This document shows positions 16,355 to 26,402 of a stretch of 64,000 nucleotides of DNA, piece by piece. The translations under genes and the position numbers were made by a program. Below the pieces are notes generated by a model. The model worked only from the letters and a program-made list of their open reading frames with translations. It was not told the origin of the DNA and did not search any database. Origin of the DNA: JAKAXS01 sp965279065 (lineage in GTDB: Bacteria; Pseudomonadota; Alphaproteobacteria; Rhizobiales; Hyphomicrobiaceae); assembly GCA_965279065.1 (NCBI GenBank), contig OZ257134.1, positions 744,001 to 808,000 of the forward strand, in the 5' to 3' direction. The first letter of the stretch is position 1, and each line of letters opens with the position of its first letter.

Positions 16355-17467
16355 ATGCGCCTCAGTGTGCCCGCTTCATTTTTGATTCACGGCGCCATGC
16401 TGCTGTGGGCGTTTCTGCATATCATGCACACGCCCGAGATGGTCGCGCCGTTGCCCGAGACCATCGAAGTATCGATGGTCACGCCCTCCGATTTGCTGGC
16501 CCTGAAGAAGGGCGACGTGAACTCGACCGAACTCGACGCCAAGCCGAAGGACGCGCCCCCGACAGAAATGTCGATAAAGGAAGCCGACAAGCCCAAGCCC
16601 GTCGAGGGTCCCCCACCCGCCGCCGAACCGCCACCGCCTCAGGAAGAGGCGAAGCCGCCCGAGCCTCCCAAGCCCGAGCCGCCGAAGGTCGAAGCCAAGC
16701 CGCCGGAGCCCCCGAAGCCCGACCCGATCGCCGAGCAGATTGCGGCTGAGCCTCCCAAGCCGCCGGAGCCCGCGCCTGGCCCCACGCCCGAAGAGTTGAA
16801 GAAGATCGAGGACGAGAAGAAGCAGGCTGAGGAGGCAAAGAAAGCCGAGGAGCTGAAAAAGGCTGAGGAAGCCAAGAAGGAGGAGGAAAAGAAGAAGGCC
16901 GAGGAAAAACGCAAAGAAGAAGAAAAGAAAAAGGCCGAGGAGAAGAAGCGCAAGGAGAAGGAAAAGAAGCTCGCTGAGGCCAAGAAGAAGAAGGAAGATG
17001 AAGCCAAGAAGAAGGCCTCCGAGGCCGACCGGCTGGCAGCTCTCCTCGACAAGACGCCCGACAAGCGCGGCGCCCAGAACGCGGCCACGCCGCCTGAAAA
17101 GGAGACCGACTACAAGGGGCCGACGGCCGGCGCACGCGAAGGCAACGCCAACCGGCTGTCCGTGCGCGAGGCCGACCAGTTGAACTCGAAGGTCGCCCAA
17201 CAGCTCAAACAGTGCTGGCGCCTGCCGGGCGCCGGTGGCGGCATCGAGACCGCGGTCGTGACCGTGTCGTGGCGCTTGCGCCAGGACGGCTCGCTGGACG
17301 GCGAGCCCAATCTCGAAGGCGCGCAGTCCGATCCGCTGTATCAGCAGGCGGCCGATGCGGCCATGCGTGCGGTAAAGAACTGCTCACCCTTCGATCTGCC
17401 GCAGGACAAATATCAGTTCTGGAGCAAGATCACGTTCGACTTCGATCCGCGCGAAATGATGCGCTAG
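16355..17467 (+). CDS. tolA: Tol-Pal spanning protein TolA
   Basis: TolA (370 aa) links the TolQR motor to Pal at the outer membrane. It has an N-terminal anchor (SFLIHGAMLLWAFLH), a Pro/Glu/Lys-rich stretch (~residues 60-145), a long Lys/Glu/Ala helical rod (~148-232) of repeated KKAEE-type units, and a C-terminal TonB/TolA fold with QQLKQCWRLPGAGGG and a second Cys in AVKNCSPFDLP, the expected disulphide pair. It starts eight bases after tolR. Confidence 0.93.
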   Translation: MRLSVPASFLIHGAMLLWAFLHIMHTPEMVAPLPETIEVSMVTPSDLLALKKGDVNSTELDAKPKDAPPTEMSIKEADKPKPVEGPPPAAEPPPPQEEAKPPEPPKPEPPKVEAKPPEPPKPDPIAEQIAAEPPKPPEPAPGPTPEELKKIEDEKKQAEEAKKAEELKKAEEAKKEEEKKKAEEKRKEEEKKKAEEKKRKEKEKKLAEAKKKKEDEAKKKASEADRLAALLDKTPDKRGAQNAATPPEKETDYKGPTAGAREGNANRLSVREADQLNSKVAQQLKQCWRLPGAGGGIETAVVTVSWRLRQDGSLDGEPNLEGAQSDPLYQQAADAAMRAVKNCSPFDLPQDKYQFWSKITFDFDPREMMR

Positions 17468-17520
17468 TCTGCATCGCAAAGAACACGCCCAGGCCCCAAT
17501 CGTGTGATGAAGCCCAATCC

Positions 17521-19035
17521 ATGAGCCAAAACGTCCGAATTGATCAGATCGAGCCCGTGCAGAAATTGCTGACGACACCCCGCCATCCATCCTTCCTTAC
17601 ATTTTCCATCGGCCTTCTCTTCGCGACGATGCTGGCCGCATCCGCGGCAAATGCACAGCGCGCCGACGACGCCTACAAGGGCCCGGCCCCGCCGAGCAGC
17701 TTCGGCACGCAAATGGGACAGCAGCCGGCGCCGGCCCCCGCGCAGCGTCGCGACCCGGGCGGACCCGCGCCCAGCGGCGGCGGCGCTTCGGCGGAAGGCG
17801 GTCTGCGCGGCACCGTGCGCCAGGGCACGATTGCGCCGATTCCGATCGCCATCCCGGAGTTCGAGGGCGACGATCCCAAGCTCGCGACCGATATCTCCAA
17901 CGTCATCACCTCCGACCTCGCCGGCTCCGGCCTGTTTGCTCCGCTCGATCGCGCTTCGTTTCTAGAACGCGTCGGCAGCGTCAACGCCGCACCAAACTTC
18001 CCCAACTGGCGCCAGATCGGCGCCGAGGCGCTCGTCGTCGGTCGCGTCGGTCCGGGGCCGGACGGTAAGCTGTCCGCCGAATTCCGCCTCTGGGACCCGA
18101 CCAACGGCAAGCAGCTGACGGGTCAGCGCCTGGGCACGAGCGCGCAGAACTGGCGTCGCCTGGCCCACATGATCGCCGATCAGATCTACCAGCAGCTCAC
18201 AGGCGAGAAGGGCTACTTCGACACGCGCGTCGTCTTCGTCGACGAGACCGGCCCAAAGCAGAAGCGCATCAAGCGCCTCGCCATCATGGACCAGGACGGC
18301 GCCAACGTCCGGTTGTTGAGCCAGGGCGGCGAGATCGTGCTGACACCGCGCTTCAGCCCCGCATCAAACCGCATCACCTACATGTCCTACACCAAGGACC
18401 AGCCCAAGGTCTTTATGATGGACCTCGCCACCGGCCAGCGCGAACTCGTCGGTGACTTTCCCGGTATGACCTTCGCACCGCGCTTTTCGCCCGACGGCGA
18501 GCGTGTCATCATGAGCCTGCAGAACGAGGGCAATTCGGCTATCTACGAGATGGATCTGCGCTCGCGCCAGCAGCGCCGTCTGACGCAGGGCACGGCGATC
18601 GATACGAGCCCGTCCTATTCTCCGGATGGTCGCCAGATCGTGTTCGAGTCGGACCGTGAGGGCACCCAGCAGCTCTACGTGATGAATTCCGACGGTTCGG
18701 CCCAGCAGCGCATCAGCGTCGGTGATGGCCGCTACTCCACGCCCGTCTGGTCGCCCCGCGGCGACTACATCGCTTTCACCAAGCAGTACAGCGGCCGATT
18801 CCTGATCGGCGTCATGCGGCCGGACGGCTCGGGCGAGCGCGTCCTGACGGAAGGTTTTCACAACGAGGGCCCGACCTGGGCGCCCAACGGCCGCGTGTTG
18901 ATGTTCTTCCGCGAGTCGCAGGGGACGAACGGCGGTCCGAAGATCTATTCCGTGGACCTCACGGGGTACAACGAACGAGTCGTTACAACTCCATCGTTCG
19001 GTTCGGACCCGGCGTGGTCCCCGCTGCTCAACTGA
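17521..19035 (+). CDS. tolB: Tol-Pal periplasmic protein TolB
   Basis: TolB (504 aa) is the periplasmic beta-propeller that binds Pal and releases it when TolA pulls. A signal peptide follows a ~25-residue polar N-region (LTFSIGLLFATMLAASAANA). The N-terminal domain starts IPIAIPEFEGDDPKLATDI. The six-bladed WD40-like propeller follows, with repeated FSPDGERV/YSPDGRQIVFESDR units. The long N-region suggests that the true start could be internal; the ATG at 17521 is the last clear one. The frame runs back into tolA, but that part is not coding. Confidence 0.94.
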   Translation: MSQNVRIDQIEPVQKLLTTPRHPSFLTFSIGLLFATMLAASAANAQRADDAYKGPAPPSSFGTQMGQQPAPAPAQRRDPGGPAPSGGGASAEGGLRGTVRQGTIAPIPIAIPEFEGDDPKLATDISNVITSDLAGSGLFAPLDRASFLERVGSVNAAPNFPNWRQIGAEALVVGRVGPGPDGKLSAEFRLWDPTNGKQLTGQRLGTSAQNWRRLAHMIADQIYQQLTGEKGYFDTRVVFVDETGPKQKRIKRLAIMDQDGANVRLLSQGGEIVLTPRFSPASNRITYMSYTKDQPKVFMMDLATGQRELVGDFPGMTFAPRFSPDGERVIMSLQNEGNSAIYEMDLRSRQQRRLTQGTAIDTSPSYSPDGRQIVFESDREGTQQLYVMNSDGSAQQRISVGDGRYSTPVWSPRGDYIAFTKQYSGRFLIGVMRPDGSGERVLTEGFHNEGPTWAPNGRVLMFFRESQGTNGGPKIYSVDLTGYNERVVTTPSFGSDPAWSPLLN

Positions 19036-19302
19036 CGGCGCCTTAACCTCGCGTTAGCATTCGCGACTTTAAGCGTGCTTGAGCCCTGCCAGAGCGAGCA
19101 AAATTTACTGATCAAAATCAGATGGTTACCTGGGGCGTGCAGCGCGTTCTCATCAGCGTGATGCGCAAGAAACGCCAAGTTGCATTTTCGCACCTCTAGG
19201 GGTGGAAAACAGGGGGAGAACGCCCTCAGTTCTTGATCAAAACCACTGCTGCCGGTACCCAAATACATGGCTAGTGCCGAACACGCATCAGGAGACAAGA
19301 TC

Positions 19303-19428
19303 ATGAAGGGCGCAATTCTTATCGCCGCAGCCGTTACCGCTATCGCTCTCGGCGCATGCCGTCGCGAAGAAGCCGCACCGATGAAGCTCGGCGCCGATGT
19401 TCCGGCATCGACCGAAGTTGCACGCTAA
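19303..19428 (+). CDS. 41-residue lipoprotein, tandem copy 1
   Basis: This tiny gene starts MKGAILIAAAVTAIALGACR, a signal peptide with lipobox LGAC, so the mature protein is a lipid-anchored 23-residue tail that begins CRREEAAPMKLGADVP. AGGAG lies 8 bases upstream. It is followed 43 bases later by a second gene for exactly the same protein. It lies between tolB and pal, a place normally without such genes. Residue +2 is Arg, not Asp, so outer-membrane sorting is plausible. It does not fit the entericidin family. Function unknown. Confidence 0.8.
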   Translation: MKGAILIAAAVTAIALGACRREEAAPMKLGADVPASTEVAR

Positions 19429-19471
19429 TTTTTCTCGTACACTAACCACGATCTACACAGGAGAGAAGACC

Positions 19472-19597
19472 ATGAAGGGCGCAATTCTTATCGCCGCTGC
19501 CGTTACTGCAATCGCTCTCGGCGCTTGCCGTCGCGAAGAAGCAGCTCCCATGAAGCTCGGCGCTGACGTGCCGGCATCGACGGAAGTTGCTCGCTAA
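19472..19597 (+). CDS. 41-residue lipoprotein, tandem copy 2
   Basis: The encoded protein is identical to that of copy 1 over all 41 residues, yet the DNA differs at 12 of 42 codons, all silent. The ribosome site and flank (CAGGAGAGAAGACC) are also duplicated. Silent-only divergence shows that both copies are real genes under purifying selection, or that an old duplication has been constrained at protein level. A strong hairpin terminator follows at 19614, so this copy ends a transcript. Confidence 0.82.
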   Translation: MKGAILIAAAVTAIALGACRREEAAPMKLGADVPASTEVAR

Positions 19598-19613
19598 GCG
19601 AGACTTTTGAAGC

Positions 19614-19636
19614 CCACGGCTCGCGCCGTGGTCTTT
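19614..19636 (+). terminator. Rho-independent terminator of lipoprotein pair
   Basis: CCACGGC-tcgc-GCCGTGG is a perfect seven-pair stem with a four-base loop, followed by TCTTTC. Confidence 0.8.
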
Positions 19637-19643
19637 CAATTCT

Positions 19644-19691
19644 AAGACCGGATTGTTTGCCGTATGGCAGTCGCAATCCGGTCTTAACTTT
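19644..19691 (+). terminator. long bipartite hairpin followed by a T-run
   Basis: AAGACCGGATTG (19644-19655) pairs perfectly with CAATCCGGTCTT (19674-19685). Inside the loop TGCC-gtat-GGCA forms a second stem. AACTTTTT follows. It lies eight bases after the previous terminator. It may be a back-up terminator or the 3' part of a small RNA, because two strong hairpins in series after a 41-codon gene exceed what termination needs. Confidence 0.6.
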
Positions 19692-19961
19692 TTACTGACT
19701 ATGCTTTCGCCGCTTATGAGCGAAAGCCGTGGGAAAGAGCGCTACTATTCAGCGCATCAAAGCCTTCCCCAGGGGCATCGCCCCAGCAAATCCCGTATGA
19801 CGGGAACGAAAAGCAACGGCGACTTGTTCAAACTGTGACCTTTGCCCAGGCAAGGCCACGCGGAATCGGCCATATTTTCGTTCGATCCGACGCGTAGAAG
19901 TCGTTGAAATGGATTGAGGCCCGCGCGGGGACGTGCGGCGGAGCCTTCGAAGGGGTTAGCT

Positions 19962-20468
19962 ATGCCGGTGTTATACTCCGTTCTACGTTTCGGGCGCGCA
20001 GCGCTGATTGCGGTGGCTCTATCCGCAACGCTCGCGGCTTGCGCCAACAAGGAACAGGACAGCGCGCAACTTGGGCCCAACGGCGGACCGATCACGCCGG
20101 GCACGCAGCGCGACTTCTCGGTCAACGTTGGCGATATCGTCTACTTCTCGTCCGACAGTTCGGACCTGACGCCGGAGGCCCGCACCACGCTGACCAAACA
20201 GGCGCAGTGGTTGCGCCAGTACCCGCAGTTCACAATCACGGTCGAAGGGCACGCTGACGAGCGCGGCACGCGCGAATACAACATCGCCCTTGGCGCCCGT
20301 CGCGCCACCTCGGTCCGCACCTTCCTTGCCAGCGCCGGCGTGCAGGCGCAGCGCATGCGGACGATCTCGTACGGCAAGGAACGCCCGGTGGCGACATGCG
20401 ACGACATCTCGTGCTGGTCGCAGAACCGGCGTGCACAGACCGTGCTCAACAGCCGGGTTGCTTCCTGA
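19962..20468 (+). CDS. pal: peptidoglycan-associated lipoprotein Pal
   Basis: Pal (168 aa) is an outer-membrane lipoprotein that grips peptidoglycan and is pulled to the septum by Tol. The lipobox is LAAC and the mature protein starts CANKEQDSAQLG. The OmpA-like domain has YFSSDSSDLTPEA, GHADERGTREYNIALGARRA and CWSQNRRAQTVL. I chose the ATG at 19962, which is preceded by AAGGGG; an in-frame ATG at 19914 would place 16 polar residues before the signal. Confidence 0.94.
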   Translation: MPVLYSVLRFGRAALIAVALSATLAACANKEQDSAQLGPNGGPITPGTQRDFSVNVGDIVYFSSDSSDLTPEARTTLTKQAQWLRQYPQFTITVEGHADERGTREYNIALGARRATSVRTFLASAGVQAQRMRTISYGKERPVATCDDISCWSQNRRAQTVLNSRVAS

Positions 20469-20659
20469 TCGCTGGCTTCCCTTCTGATCGGATGACCAAG
20501 GTCTCGTCCTTTGTCGGGCCAAGTTTGAAAAGGTTAACGGCCGACTTGGTCTTCGTCTCTGCAGTCGCGCGCCTAGCTACCCGCAAGTTCAGCAAAGTTT
20601 AGCCTCAATGCGAGAGCATCCTGTGCCTAGATGCGCAGGTAATCGATTGGGGTAAGCGT

Positions 20660-21685
20660 ATGTTCGGCCCTACCTTGGGGCCTCGGCGGCGTAGCGGTAT
20701 CGCGCTGACTGTGGCAGCAGCCACGATGGAATTTGCACTCGCTTCAGGCGCCGCGTGCGCTGGAGATGGGCCTCCGGAAGCCGTTATCGGTACCTTCGAA
20801 ACGACACGCGACGCACGCGCGGCGCAGGGTCGGCCCGCCACGTTCGACTATAAGCCTCAGCCCGCCGCAGCCGATAACACTGCCGACGACGAGGTGTCGC
20901 GCGCCTACGCCGACGCCATGGACGCCCTGGAGAACGGCAAGACGGCCATCGCGCAGCGCAAGCTGGAATTGGTCGTCGCCCGCGACCCGGACGGTCACCT
21001 CGCCAAGAGCGCCCGCGGCTACCTCGCCGACCTCTATCGCGATCCCGCCCCCGCGACGACGCCGCGTGCTCCGGGCCCGGCGCCCCGCGCTCCAGAGCCA
21101 GCGCGTGCCGAGCGTCCGTCGTCACCGCCTCCCGGCTTCCCCACCGCGCCATCGGCGCTGGGCGCACGTGACATCGCGCGCCAGGACCCGAAGCCGGCGC
21201 CCCAGAAGCCGTCTGTGGCGCCCGCTGTGGCCCCGGGTGTGGCGGTTTCCGCCGGCGTAGAGGAAGAGTTCATCGTCGCCGCCGGCGATCGCGTGTTCTT
21301 TGCCCCCGGCAGCGCCGAGCTGGGTCAGCGGGCGCGCATCGTCCTGGCCGCCCAGGCGCGCTGGCTCTCCGGCCACCGCGAGTACGTCGCCGTGATCGAA
21401 GGCCACGCCGACGACGGCGACTTGCCCGACGAGCAAAGCGCCAAGCTTTCCCAAGCGCGTGCTGCAGCCGTCCAAGACCGCTTGATCGAGGAGGGCGTAC
21501 CCGCGGACCGCCTTTCGCTCGTGGCGCACGGACGGCGCGATCCTGTTGCCGATTGTCCCGGGGCCGAGTGCGCGGCGCAGAATCGCCGCGTTGTCACGGT
21601 ACTGAAGGGCCAGGGGCGTGACCTGGGCCTGCGTGGCCGCGGTCCAGCCCTGGCTTCGGACCGCGCGCGCCTGCCGACGCAATAG
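20660..21685 (+). CDS. secreted OmpA/Pal-like protein with helical repeat region
   Basis: This 341-residue protein has a signal-like start (IALTVAAATMEFALASGAACA), a short TPR-like helical unit at about 80-126 (AYADAMDALENGKTAIAQRKLELVV), a Pro/Ala linker and a C-terminal OmpA domain. That domain mirrors Pal: FFAPGSAELGQRARIVL, IEGHADDGDLPDEQS, LSQARAAAVQDRL and CAAQNRRVVTVL. It looks like a second peptidoglycan-binding Pal paralogue placed between pal and cpoB. No lipobox was identified, so it may be soluble in the periplasm. Confidence 0.75.
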   Translation: MFGPTLGPRRRSGIALTVAAATMEFALASGAACAGDGPPEAVIGTFETTRDARAAQGRPATFDYKPQPAAADNTADDEVSRAYADAMDALENGKTAIAQRKLELVVARDPDGHLAKSARGYLADLYRDPAPATTPRAPGPAPRAPEPARAERPSSPPPGFPTAPSALGARDIARQDPKPAPQKPSVAPAVAPGVAVSAGVEEEFIVAAGDRVFFAPGSAELGQRARIVLAAQARWLSGHREYVAVIEGHADDGDLPDEQSAKLSQARAAAVQDRLIEEGVPADRLSLVAHGRRDPVADCPGAECAAQNRRVVTVLKGQGRDLGLRGRGPALASDRARLPTQ

Positions 21686-21743
21686 AGATCAGGACGCGTC
21701 TCTGCTACGCGCGCGGCGGTTGACAACACGGCCAGAAAATCTG

Positions 21744-22778
21744 ATGCGTTACAACATGCTGTTCCAATCGACCGTCTGTCTCGCCGCCCTCGCGGTGTCC
21801 GTCGCCGTTACCGCGACGCCTGCCGCCGCGCAGGCCCCAGAGCGTCAACAGTTGCCGCCGGTCAGCGGCAAGCCTGCCGCACCGCAAGGCCAGAAGGCGG
21901 GTGCACCGGCCGCCCAATCGCCGGCAGGCGCCAGCGAAGCCGCTCTGCAACAGCGCGTCGACCAGCTCGAAGAGCAGTTGATCGACCTCCAGGTCGTCAT
22001 CGGCACGCTCGAGTCGCTCGCCAAGTTGCCCGCTGGCCAGGCCCAGCCTGCAGCAGGCGACGCACAACGCATCCAGGCGCTCGAACAGCAGCTCAAGTCG
22101 CTGAGCGCGCAGATCGAGCAGCTCGGCGAAAAGGTGCGCGGCGCCGGCGAACCGACGAAGCGCAGCGAGGCCCCTCTGCCGCCGCGCCAGCTGGCGCAGG
22201 ACGTCGCGCCCGCAGCCGAACAGCCGATAACCGAAAGCCTAGGCTCCACGACGGTGACGTCGTCACGTCCGGATGCGCCGGCGCCTGGCAGTGCTCTACC
22301 GCCGATCGGCGCGGAGCCCCCCGCGCAGCAACCGCAACCCGCACCGGGCCAGGAGACGACGGCGGCGCTGCCGCCCTCATCCGATCCGGGCGATCCCAAG
22401 CACGACTACGAAGTCGCCTATAGCTACGTCATCCAGCGCGACTACGGTGCGGCGCAGGCCGGCTTCACCGACTTCATGAAGCGCTATCCCAAAGACGCCC
22501 TGGTGCCGAACGCGCTCTACTGGCTCGGCGAAACACACTATCAGCAGCGCAATTTCGCCGACGCCGCCGAAGCCTTCGATCTTGTGACGAAGCTCTACGC
22601 CACGAGCCCCAAGGCTGCCGACAGCCAGCTGAAGCGTGCGCTGTCCTACAGCGCCCTGGGTAAGAACAACGAAGCCTGCTCCGCTCTGGCCGATCTCGAC
22701 AGCAAGTTCCAGAATGCTCCGGTTTACGTGAAGACGCGTGCCGGCAGCGAGCGCCACCGTCTCGGCTGTTCCGGCTGA
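21744..22778 (+). CDS. cpoB: Tol-Pal system coordinator CpoB (YbgF)
   Basis: The 344-residue periplasmic protein has a signal peptide ending near TPAAAQA, a coiled coil (LQQRVDQLEEQLIDLQVVIG and a second run near 120) that in E. coli binds TolA, a Pro/Ala-rich linker, and C-terminal TPRs: YEVAYSYVIQRDYGAAQAGF, PNALYWLGETHYQQRNFADA and the final CSALADLDSKF unit. CpoB coordinates peptidoglycan synthesis with Tol constriction. It ends the tol-pal cluster, and tilS follows after 81 bases. Confidence 0.93.
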   Translation: MRYNMLFQSTVCLAALAVSVAVTATPAAAQAPERQQLPPVSGKPAAPQGQKAGAPAAQSPAGASEAALQQRVDQLEEQLIDLQVVIGTLESLAKLPAGQAQPAAGDAQRIQALEQQLKSLSAQIEQLGEKVRGAGEPTKRSEAPLPPRQLAQDVAPAAEQPITESLGSTTVTSSRPDAPAPGSALPPIGAEPPAQQPQPAPGQETTAALPPSSDPGDPKHDYEVAYSYVIQRDYGAAQAGFTDFMKRYPKDALVPNALYWLGETHYQQRNFADAAEAFDLVTKLYATSPKAADSQLKRALSYSALGKNNEACSALADLDSKFQNAPVYVKTRAGSERHRLGCSG

Positions 22779-22859
22779 CCACCGGAGTTTTCAGTCGCAT
22801 ATTCACGTTGGCCATAAGCGCCTCCGCAGCCTGCGCCGCCGGTATGCTATGACGTCGCC

Positions 22860-24191
22860 ATGACCGCCGACAGCCCCGTCACCGATGACGAATGCGACCA
22901 GCTCTTTTCCGGGCTGGCGCCGTATCGGCTGCTGCTGCTGGCCGTCTCCGGCGGCGCCGACAGCACGGCCATGCTGCACCTGATCGCACACTGGGCACGC
23001 CGTCAGGGCGATGCCGCTCCACGTCTTCACGTCGTCACCGTCGATCACGATCTGCGCCAAGGCTCCCGCGCCGAGGCCGAGACCGTCGCGCACGCTGCCG
23101 CCGCACACGGCCTCCCCCACCACGTGCTGACCTGGACCGGCCCCAAGCCGCAGGCAGGACTGCAGGATGCCGCCCGCACGGCACGCTACGCGCTGCTCGC
23201 TCGCCTGCTGCGCGACCTCGGAGAGCCCGCTGCTGCTCTCGTCACCGCACACACGGCCGACGATCAGGCCGAAACGCTGCTAATGCGTTTGGCGCGCGGC
23301 AGTGGCATTGACGGCTTGTCGGCCATGGCGCCGCGCCGTCGCCTGTCGGCGCAAGACTCCTATGACCTCGTGCGACCGCTGCTTGGCATCACCAAGTCGC
23401 GCCTGCTGGCCACGCTGCGCGCCCACGCCATCGCCTGGACCGAAGACCCCAGCAACACCCGCCTTGACTTCGAGCGTGTCCGCATCCGTGCTGCTGCCGC
23501 CACGCTTGCGGATTTGGGGCTGGTGCCGGAAAAGCTCGCGCTCTCCGCCCGCCGGCTGGCCCGCGTGCGTACCGCAGTCGATGCCGCTGCCACCGATTTC
23601 GAAGCCCGCGTTCTCGATCTCAACCACGGCGCTTACGCCGCCATGCAACGGTCTGACTTCACCCGCGCGCCGGACGAACTGCGTCTGCGGTTGCTCATTC
23701 GGGTCCTGTCACGGTTCGGCGGCGCCGCGCCCGCAACCCGCCTCTCCAGGATTGAACGCCTGCTGCAACGTCTGGACGGCGTCGGCACCCTCACGGCCAC
23801 GCTGGGTGGTTGCGTCGTCGCGGCGACCGCGTCCCACATCAGGATCTTCCGTGAGTCCGGACGCGCACCTCTACCGGAGTGCCGTCTCGACACTGCGGCC
23901 AAAACCATCTGGGACGATCGTTTCGCCGTCTCGGTTGCCGGTCTGACGTCGGGCGATGCCCCAGTGATCGTCAAAGCCCTCGGCGCTACAGGTTATGCAA
24001 CCTTGCGCCGGCACGCGGAATTTCACCTGCCGCAGCGCGCTGCGACTACGTTGCCGTCGTTCTGGAGCGGCCAAACGCTCCTGGCTGTGCCCTCCGTCGC
24101 CGGAGCAAGCGAAATTATCCAGCGTCCGTCGGCATTTACGTTTTACGCGGAATTTCTGGGCCTGCCCGATGATGTCCGCATTTCCGATTAA
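22860..24191 (+). CDS. tilS: tRNA(Ile)-lysidine synthase
   Basis: TilS (443 aa) attaches lysine to the wobble cytidine of a tRNA(Ile), so that it reads AUA codons. The N-terminal PP-loop ATPase motif is LLAVSGGADSTAML at about 22-35, followed by VDHDLRQGSRAEA and TAHTADDQAETLLMRLARGSG. The last ~100 residues are weakly conserved, with the TilS C-terminal fold probable. Essential in most bacteria. It follows cpoB and precedes ftsH, the usual order in this group. Confidence 0.93.
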   Translation: MTADSPVTDDECDQLFSGLAPYRLLLLAVSGGADSTAMLHLIAHWARRQGDAAPRLHVVTVDHDLRQGSRAEAETVAHAAAAHGLPHHVLTWTGPKPQAGLQDAARTARYALLARLLRDLGEPAAALVTAHTADDQAETLLMRLARGSGIDGLSAMAPRRRLSAQDSYDLVRPLLGITKSRLLATLRAHAIAWTEDPSNTRLDFERVRIRAAAATLADLGLVPEKLALSARRLARVRTAVDAAATDFEARVLDLNHGAYAAMQRSDFTRAPDELRLRLLIRVLSRFGGAAPATRLSRIERLLQRLDGVGTLTATLGGCVVAATASHIRIFRESGRAPLPECRLDTAAKTIWDDRFAVSVAGLTSGDAPVIVKALGATGYATLRRHAEFHLPQRAATTLPSFWSGQTLLAVPSVAGASEIIQRPSAFTFYAEFLGLPDDVRISD

Positions 24192-24360
24192 CAGTGCTTT
24201 GGTGTGACACCAGATCTCCAGACCCAATTAGCCGCGAAACCTCGGCTTAGCTTGGCAAAGCCTGAGCCCACCACTATCTTTCCCGCACGTTAAGGATCGG
24301 GCGGCACACTGTGTGACGTTCCCACGGCGCCTCGGCGGCTGCCGGCAGCAGGATATTCGG

Positions 24361-26283
<1,923 letters not shown>

Positions 26284-26306
26284 TCAACGTCCTGACACGG
26301 TAGGCA

Positions 26307-26339
26307 CGCCGGCCCCGCAACGGGCCGGCGTTTTCTTTT
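26307..26339 (+). terminator. Rho-independent terminator of ftsH
   Basis: CGCCGGCCC (26307-26315) pairs perfectly with GGGCCGGCG (26322-26330) around a six-base loop, followed by TTTTCTTTT. Confidence 0.9.
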
Positions 26340-26402
26340 GCGTTCCCTGCTGGATGATGCTCTTCGTGAGTGAACGTTCGCGACGCCAAGGTCTACGCTC
26401 CC

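Noticed and set aside
16780..17035. AAG/GAG-rich direct repeats in tolA, considered as a satellite
   Set aside because: They are the Lys/Glu/Ala coding repeats of the TolA rod, normal for this family.
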